A stretch of 37,502 bases of DNA. Source: Flectobacillus sp. BAB-3569. GTDB taxonomy: Bacteria; Bacteroidota; Bacteroidia; Cytophagales; Spirosomataceae. How positions within the stretch are numbered: position 1 is the first letter of the stretch; each line of letters begins with the position of its first letter. Positions 32,252 to 37,502 of this stretch are shown here, one piece after another. The stretch is from the NCBI RefSeq assembly GCF_002270355.1, contig NZ_NJFZ01000041.1, forward strand, positions 1 to 37,502, read 5' to 3'. Below the pieces are notes generated by a model. The model was not told the origin of the DNA, searched no databases, and was given only the letters and a program-made list of their open reading frames with translations. The translations under genes were made by a program, and so were the position numbers.

Positions 32252-34183
32252 TTATCTAAATAAATTAACAGTGCCTGAGTATACATAATTTTCATCAAGA
32301 GAGCCTTTCTTAATTTGGTAGGTATATGTGTCTGATGGTAAATCTTCTCCATTAAATTTACCATCCCAAGGGTCTTTATAACCTCTCGAATAAAAAATAA
32401 GATTTCCCCATCTATTAAAAATACTCACTTCTATTTCTTCAAATTGTTCTGTACCAACAATGTACCAAATGTCATTATGACCATCTTGATTCGGTGTGAA
32501 AGCACTAGGTATGAGTAATGATTGTATCACACTGATATCTATTTCAGATTTAACAGGACACATCCCCTCTGTTTCAGCTACACAGGTATAAGTAGTCGAT
32601 TGTTGTGGCGTAAATTCTGGATTCTGTGAATTTATATTTGATATCCATTTATTTGGACTCCATGAAAATAACGTATTAGATTCACTACTTTCAACACTTA
32701 TCAATATGCTTTGCCCTTTATAAATGCTTGCTCTTGTAGGATTTACCTTAATAATAGGTTCCTTCTTCAAACTAATTTCTATGCTATCCTCAGAATAACA
32801 CCCTTCTATTTTAGTTGCATCAGCATATATTTTATAAATGCCAGGCTCTGTAATTCTGATTCTTGTACCATTAGTAATATATTTTCCATTTTTACTCCAT
32901 GAAAGATCAACATTAGTTCTCAAAGGTATTACCTCAATTGTGGTGGTTTCACCTTTACAAAATTCTTTAGGTAACGGCAAAAATTCAGTCAAAATTAACG
33001 GCTTGACTTTTACTATTTGTGATATTGTATCATTGGCACAAAGAGCTTGATAACTTTTAATAACTGTGTAATCACCAAAGTCTTTTACATTTATTCTTGG
33101 GGTGTTTTCTCCTAATAAGTTTTCTCCATTTTTCTGCCATTGAAAGTTATAAGAACCTCCTGCATCACTCACTGTAAGTAGTATACTTTCGTTAGGACAG
33201 AGCCCTACTTCATCCGTGACTTGTCCTTTGTAGAGAATCTTGCCTTCAGGTGGGGTATTTACTCGACAATCAACTACAGGTAATTGAAAATCCTGACGTA
33301 CAAGGCCAATCAACTTTCCTGATTTAAATTGCTCACACTGTATGGTAAAAGTAAATAACCCAGTTTGGTTCGCTTTAACAGAAAGTACCCCCGTTTGTGG
33401 ATGCACAGATAATGCAGGCGAGCCCTTAATACTATTGCTTTCTGAGAATCCTTCCCCCCATAGAACAGATGGGTATGGCCCTGGTTTGGGTGGATTATCA
33501 TAGTTTAGTAAGTCATTATGACTCCCGTAAGGTGTTACAATACTATACCTAATTTCGGTATCTTGCATTTTTTTTTCGACAGCCATTTGAAGCTTGAATG
33601 GCTTAAGAATACATATATAATCTCCATTGGGAATTTTAAACTTAGGACTTGAATAATCAGGATAGTCTTTCAGAGATGGAAATTCAACATACATGGTTAA
33701 ACCCGTATTGTTAGCATTTTTAATATTATCAATATCTGCATTTCGACAACACCTAGCCCAAGAAAGGTAATACCCCTGTGTGTCACTAAACTGATTACTA
33801 GTAAGAACAACGATTTTTGAGTATGTAAACTCTCTTGTTGCTAATCGCCTTAATTGAGCACAAGAATAATTATCATATACCAAATCAGTCATTTTCTCAA
33901 AAGATAGATAAGCATCTTGCACCCGTTTGTTATCTTTTTTACTAAAAAAACGAACCTGCTGTGCAAGATTTTGCATATTATCTAATTCAACTGGGAGCAA
34001 TGTGTACATGTCAACATATATGTTGAGTGTAATCTTGTATTGGGATTGTAATTTATCAATCACCTCTATTGACATATTTCCTCCGAAAATGTGAGAAGCT
34101 CTGAGGTTTCTACTACAAGAACAGATGGTGATGATAAGTAAACAAACCCGAAAATAGGTAAGAGTATGCCTAAAAAATTTCAT
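32252..34183 (-). CDS. Gliding-motility-associated surface protein with type IX (CHU_C/type B) sorting domain
   Basis: 643 residues. A signal peptide (FRVCLLIITICSCSRNLRA) is followed by SHIFGGNMSIEVIDKLQSQY, a start typical of large Cytophagales surface proteins. Residues about 300-540 contain immunoglobulin-like or PKD-type repeats (NFQWQKNGENL, DLSWSKNGKYI, LFSWSPNKWIS). The C-terminal 85 residues form the CHU_C domain (LLIPSAFTPNQDGHNDIWYI, then EVSIFNRWGNLIFYSRGYKD, PWDGKFNGEDLPSDTYTYQI), the sorting signal for type IX secretion. The protein is expected on the cell surface, perhaps in adhesion. The secretion machinery itself is not in the window. Confidence 0.9.
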   Translation of the reverse strand: MKFFRHTLTYFRVCLLIITICSCSRNLRASHIFGGNMSIEVIDKLQSQYKITLNIYVDMYTLLPVELDNMQNLAQQVRFFSKKDNKRVQDAYLSFEKMTDLVYDNYSCAQLRRLATREFTYSKIVVLTSNQFSDTQGYYLSWARCCRNADIDNIKNANNTGLTMYVEFPSLKDYPDYSSPKFKIPNGDYICILKPFKLQMAVEKKMQDTEIRYSIVTPYGSHNDLLNYDNPPKPGPYPSVLWGEGFSESNSIKGSPALSVHPQTGVLSVKANQTGLFTFTIQCEQFKSGKLIGLVRQDFQLPVVDCRVNTPPEGKILYKGQVTDEVGLCPNESILLTVSDAGGSYNFQWQKNGENLLGENTPRINVKDFGDYTVIKSYQALCANDTISQIVKVKPLILTEFLPLPKEFCKGETTTIEVIPLRTNVDLSWSKNGKYITNGTRIRITEPGIYKIYADATKIEGCYSEDSIEISLKKEPIIKVNPTRASIYKGQSILISVESSESNTLFSWSPNKWISNINSQNPEFTPQQSTTYTCVAETEGMCPVKSEIDISVIQSLLIPSAFTPNQDGHNDIWYIVGTEQFEEIEVSIFNRWGNLIFYSRGYKDPWDGKFNGEDLPSDTYTYQIKKGSLDENYVYSGTVNLFR

Positions 34184-34604
34184 TCAATGACTACTAAGTA
34201 TTCTTATTTGTGATAATGGTTCTTAGTTCAAAATTACTCTGGATTATTCCACCTTGATTATATATATTAATATAAATGAAATAACATAAACAATGCTTCA
34301 AAAGCTATTGCTGCTATCATAAACACCCAAAAAACTTCCTCTACCATATTGGTAACAGCTGAATATTGTACAACTTAGAGGCTATATTTAAGAATGTAAA
34401 AACTTGCTATATAGTACACTCCTTTCGGTTTCAGTAAAAAATCTCCACAAAGAATCTTAAACTTCGCTAATCTACTCTTCAAGCTCTTCAATATTTTGCC
34501 AAATACACGTATATATCTTCATTGGAAAGGTAATAACTATACTAATTATGTATAAAAAGCTAGTTTGGAAATTATTGCATAGCGCAAAAACCTTTTATAT
34601 CAAC
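34184..34604. other. Intergenic region, nothing recognised
   Basis: About 420 bp of AT-rich DNA between the surface-protein gene and the immunity gene. No gene, RNA or clear repeat was seen. Confidence 0.5.
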
Positions 34605-35174
34605 CTATTCCTCTCGCACTCGCCAAAAATCCTCGCCCCAGTTTTTGTATAGGTCATTAGCCGTTTTGCCTGCCGGCAAACAACTTTCATCTACTTCTAC
34701 AATATAATCTCTAAAAAAATCAAAAATATTATCACACAAGAATCGAAGCTTTACCTTTTCTGTTGCTGCTTCAGCATAAATTTTGTCTTTGTTATGTTCG
34801 CCTACCCCAACTAATAAGTATATTTGAAATGCGCATTCTCCAAATGCAATAAAATCTTGCTGCCAAATTTCGTGGTCTTTTGGATAAACTGCTTTCATGT
34901 TTGGTATAATTTCATCTAAATTAAATAAGTTTTGAAACAAAATATTATCTCTGTCATTTGAATAATATGTAAATATCATATTTCTTTTTCGTTGGAACCT
35001 ATTATCGTAGAAGATTCCTAACTCCTCTCCTATATTGTATAAAGAATCATAGTTTTCAATAAAAACTCTGAAATATGGGGGAAAAACCACATTTGTCTCT
35101 TTTTCAAATTCTGCAATCTTTTGTCGAATTTGTTGAGCATTACTTCGTACCTTAAATAAATCTAAGTAGTTCAT
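34605..35174 (-). CDS. SUKH-like immunity protein next to a toxin tip
   Basis: 189 residues from the ATG at 35174 (MNYLDLFKVRSNAQQIRQKI); an upstream start at 35231 would overlap the toxin gene. IAEFEKETNVVFPPYFRVFI ENYD resembles the helix and 'LP..Y..FL..YN' block of SMI1/KNR4 proteins, and WQQDFIAFGECAFQIYLLVG the central SUKH strand. The gene follows the nuclease toxin by 16 bp on the same strand, the standard order for toxin and immunity. It should bind and block that nuclease. Confidence 0.75.
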   Translation of the reverse strand: MNYLDLFKVRSNAQQIRQKIAEFEKETNVVFPPYFRVFIENYDSLYNIGEELGIFYDNRFQRKRNMIFTYYSNDRDNILFQNLFNLDEIIPNMKAVYPKDHEIWQQDFIAFGECAFQIYLLVGVGEHNKDKIYAEAATEKVKLRFLCDNIFDFFRDYIVEVDESCLPAGKTANDLYKNWGEDFWRVREE

Positions 35175-35190
35175 TTTGTGTATTTTTGTT

Positions 35191-36141
35191 TTAAAATATA
35201 GGAGAATCAAAAAATCCGACAATACCCTCATTTATTGCTTGTCTGCCACCAATATGAGCTGCATTTCCTCTTATGTGAACAGCAGAAGGAACAGGAATCA
35301 TCGTTAAACCATCCTCATGGTGATGCCAAGTACAGGTTACCCAACCATCACTATCAGCATTGGGGTGGCCAACTTGCTTTATTTTGCAACCTGTTCCACT
35401 TCCTGTCTTTTCAAAATTAACACCATCTATGTATCCGCCACCATTCGGGTCTAACGCCCAATTATTAGCATTAGTCATATCTGAGCTTTTCCCAGTTAAC
35501 TTTTTAGTTCCATTAGGATTTGGAGTAAAAATAGCTCTTTTTCCATTGGTTACAGGCACAAAATCTCTAAAATCAGGATGTCCAAAGTCATCATACCAAA
35601 TTCCATTAGCAGACCTACTTGGATAAGTTTTAACATCTGAAGCAGAACTGAAATCTTCATAATAATTCTTCAATTTCTCAATATCAACATCACTCAAATT
35701 CTTAGTATTCACTCTTTCTAAAATAGCCTTGCTTTTGCTTATCCATGCTTTTGTTGTACCAGTAATCTCCGATAGCTTTTTCCATGCCTCAAAAGCTTTG
35801 CCTTGGTTGAGTACTCCCAAAATGGCATCATCATCTGGAAAATCCTTTAAGAACTTCGCTTTTTGCCCATCCGTAAGTGAACTAAATTTACTATGTAAAG
35901 ATGGGAAATTATTCTTTATTTTATCAACCAGACAGTTGGTATTATGTACCAAAATGCCTGTCTTTCCTACAAAGTAATTATTATTTTCTGCAATGGTAAA
36001 ATTGTAAACCTCTACGACCGTGTCCTTTGACACTTTATTATTTACAATTATTATTTTATTATCCGCTGTAAAAAGAGTATCCCCTATAACCAGGGTTTTT
36101 ACTCTACAATCTAGATAAATCTTTATAAAACATCTATTATT
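35191..36141 (-). pseudogene. Orphan polymorphic-toxin tip: Hint remnant plus WHH (HNH/EndoVII-type) nuclease
   Basis: The frame is open from 36141 to the stop at 35191 and is preceded by TAG at 36144. GTG at 36033 is the first possible start with family-like sequence after it. Upstream of it VKTLVIGDTLFTADNKIIIV already looks like a Hint domain, so the 5' end is missing. VVEVYNFTIAENNNYFVGKT and GILVHN are the end of a pretoxin Hint domain, which releases the tip by self-cleavage. The toxin domain ends with CTWHHHEDGLTMIPVPSAVH and HIGG, fitting HNH/EndoVII-superfamily WHH nucleases. No secretion or repeat domain is present, so this is an orphan cassette, able to reach the cell surface only after recombination into a full-length toxin gene. 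Confidence 0.78.
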
Positions 36142-36397
36142 CTACTTTTCATCAGATCTTAGTCTATTTATCTTAAAAAATTATATAAACTACTGGCTTA
36201 CTAATTGACCTAAAGATGAGTTTTGACTAACTTGTTGAAGGCTAGATCTCGTATTGTATTGAGATAAAAAGTAGTTTTGGAGAGGGCTGCTGACTAGACG
36301 TAGAGTTACTAAATAGAAGTGCTGAATGGTGAGTGATAAATTTTGAGTGTAATTTTAGGATTAGTAATATTTTATTTCATTAATTTCTTCAAATAAA
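36142..36397. other. Short intergenic region between toxin tip and right IS copy
   Basis: No gene was recognised. The frame of the toxin tip is closed by several stops here, so the missing part of the toxin does not continue. Confidence 0.5.
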
Positions 36398-36436
36398 CAT
36401 GAGTCATCCCGAATTTTTCGTGAAGACTTTTAAAAA

Positions 36437-36494
36437 AGAAACCTCCTTGTTTACTTTGTGAATTACGACAAACACAAACAAACAGGAGGTTTCT
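36437..36494 (+). promoter_or_regulatory. Hairpin able to mask the transposase Shine-Dalgarno site (right copy)
   Basis: AGAAACCTCCT (36437-36447) pairs perfectly with AGGAGGTTTCT (36484-36494), which contains the ribosome binding site directly before ATG 36495. A transcript entering from outside would fold and hide the site; a transcript starting inside the loop would not. Confidence 0.6.
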
Positions 36495-37502
36495 ATGCAT
36501 AAAGCATTTCTACAAAATAATGACATAAAATCGAGTAAGTCAAGACTCTCTCATTTACTTCTTCATAAACTTGACCTTTATCTTGCTGACGTTCAGTTAT
36601 CCTTAGATTCTGTTCTGGATAAGCGTTTAGTTCGTACTTTTTACGATTTAATAGTTGCCATTTTATTGCATCGACACAACTCTATGGGCTTATTGCTTAG
36701 CGAGTTAGGTGGCTATATTTGCGGTTTTGCACATGCTCCCGCTGGGACAAAGCGCATCAGTAATCTGTTACGCTCCAAAAAATGGACATCTACTATCATT
36801 GATAATTTTCTCTTTAGTCAAACTCGAAAAAGGCTTGAATCGTTAGTAAAACAGGGAAAACGTCCGCTAATGCTTTGGGATGATAGTCGGCTAGAAAAGG
36901 CTGAATCTTGGTTTTTGGAGGGACTTTGTAGTGTAGAAAGCTCAAAGGCAAAACGACTAACACGGATAAAAAAAGGATACTATTCTCCCCCTAATAAACG
37001 TATTTGTGTTCCTGGTTACCATTGGACAAGTACGTTGCTCTCAGCTTTGGGTGAGTCTGTAAGTGTATGTCAGATGAGTTGGTGGACTACCAGAGGTAAA
37101 TACAAGGAATATGGTCGAAACATTATGTTTCGGATGCTAGAAAAACTACAAAAACAAGTAGGAAAAGGCATCCTGCATGTGCTTGACCGTGGTTATGCTA
37201 ATGAGTGGACCATCGAGTGGTTTACGCACTTCCAACAAGATTTCCTAGTCCGATGGAAGAAGAATCATTTACTTATACACTCAACTAAAGGTAAAAAGCA
37301 AACCCATCTTCTAGCTCGCTCTTTTAAAGCTAGAAGTAAAAAGATTGTGCTCGATTCCCAGAGAAAGATTCTCAAGAGCATTTCTATTGCTTGGACTCAA
37401 GTACAACACCCTAGTTTTGAAGACATTAACTTGTCGTTAGTAATAGTGAGAGATACCAAAAACTATCAGTCACCACTATATTTACTAACCTCATTGCCTG
37501 TA
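36495..37502 (+). CDS. IS4-like DDE transposase, C-terminus beyond the window
   Basis: 336 codons are open from ATG 36495 to the window edge. The ribosome binding site AGGAGGT lies 5 bases upstream, exceptionally strong for Bacteroidota. LMLWDDSRLEKAESWF carries the first catalytic aspartate and GILHVLDRGYANEWTIEWF the second; the catalytic glutamate is expected further on. The conserved N-terminal helical region and the spacing of these motifs fit an IS4-like transposase, although I cannot name the group with certainty. The frame is intact, so this copy may be functional. Confidence 0.85.
   Translation, partial: MHKAFLQNNDIKSSKSRLSHLLLHKLDLYLADVQLSLDSVLDKRLVRTFYDLIVAILLHRHNSMGLLLSELGGYICGFAHAPAGTKRISNLLRSKKWTSTIIDNFLFSQTRKRLESLVKQGKRPLMLWDDSRLEKAESWFLEGLCSVESSKAKRLTRIKKGYYSPPNKRICVPGYHWTSTLLSALGESVSVCQMSWWTTRGKYKEYGRNIMFRMLEKLQKQVGKGILHVLDRGYANEWTIEWFTHFQQDFLVRWKKNHLLIHSTKGKKQTHLLARSFKARSKKIVLDSQRKILKSISIAWTQVQHPSFEDINLSLVIVRDTKNYQSPLYLLTSLPV

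Larger units (their letters stand above)
36398..37502 (+). mobile_element. IS4-like insertion sequence, right copy (partial, runs off the window)
   Basis: Starting with ACATGAGTCATCCCGAA at about 36398, the sequence matches the left copy in inverted orientation through 36740, and then continues to the window end. The palindrome at its border (36402-36428) is damaged here (TTCGTGAAGACT). The 3' end is outside the window. Confidence 0.85.

Overview
The window is AT-rich DNA from a member of the Bacteroidota, most likely a Cytophagales-type environmental bacterium. The pointers are a gliding-motility-associated (CHU_C, type IX secretion) C-terminal domain, large PAS/GAF sensor proteins, GH53 galactanase, DUF4844 and DUF2695 proteins, and TAnnTTTG-like promoter elements. 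A Rep_3/RepB-type initiator next to an iteron field, followed by parA and parB, shows that the window belongs to a plasmid or other secondary replicon. No rRNA, tRNA or CRISPR was seen.

Layout. (1) 1-335 and 36398-37502 are the 5' parts of two diverged copies of one IS4-like insertion sequence in inverted orientation, both transcribed outward. The left copy has cut off the start of an AbiEi antitoxin gene (336-782); the AbiEii toxin gene (766-1803) remains intact. (2) 1804-6925 is the replication and partition region: repB on the minus strand, 11 iterons, a perfect 22-bp inverted repeat over the parA promoter, parA, a frameshifted parB, and three GGTTCA-N3-TGAACC dyads, which are parS candidates. 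(3) 7232-12329 is a run of about ten small minus-strand genes. Several belong to families known as immunity proteins of polymorphic toxins (SUKH, SuFu) or often found beside them (DUF2695, DUF1877, DUF4844), but no toxin gene lies among them. At least one, probably two, are broken by single in-frame stops. (4) 12482-13903 is a complete IS3-family element. (5) 14231-20045 holds a two-subunit molybdenum hydroxylase of the isoquinoline oxidoreductase type, an AraC regulator and an aldo/keto reductase. A conserved box upstream of both the hydroxylase and the reductase suggests one regulon. (6) 20264-22314 is a second small-gene pocket (unknown protein, SUKH, GrpB, one gene remnant). (7) 22460-34183 holds an AAA/DUF4143 ATPase, a lipoprotein subtilase, a GH53 galactanase, a 5'-truncated PAS/GAF sensor fused to a receiver, an unexplained array of 63-bp repeats with internal dyads, and a type IX-secreted surface protein. 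(8) 34605-36141 is an orphan polymorphic-toxin tip (Hint remnant plus HNH/EndoVII-type WHH nuclease) with its probable SUKH-like immunity gene.

Taken together this looks like an accessory replicon region shaped by insertion sequences: maintenance genes at one end, toxin/immunity remnants at both ends, and catabolic and secreted-enzyme cargo between. The least explained structures are the 63-bp dyad array at 31007-31530, with one solitary copy 29 kb away, and the GGTTCA dyads around parB.
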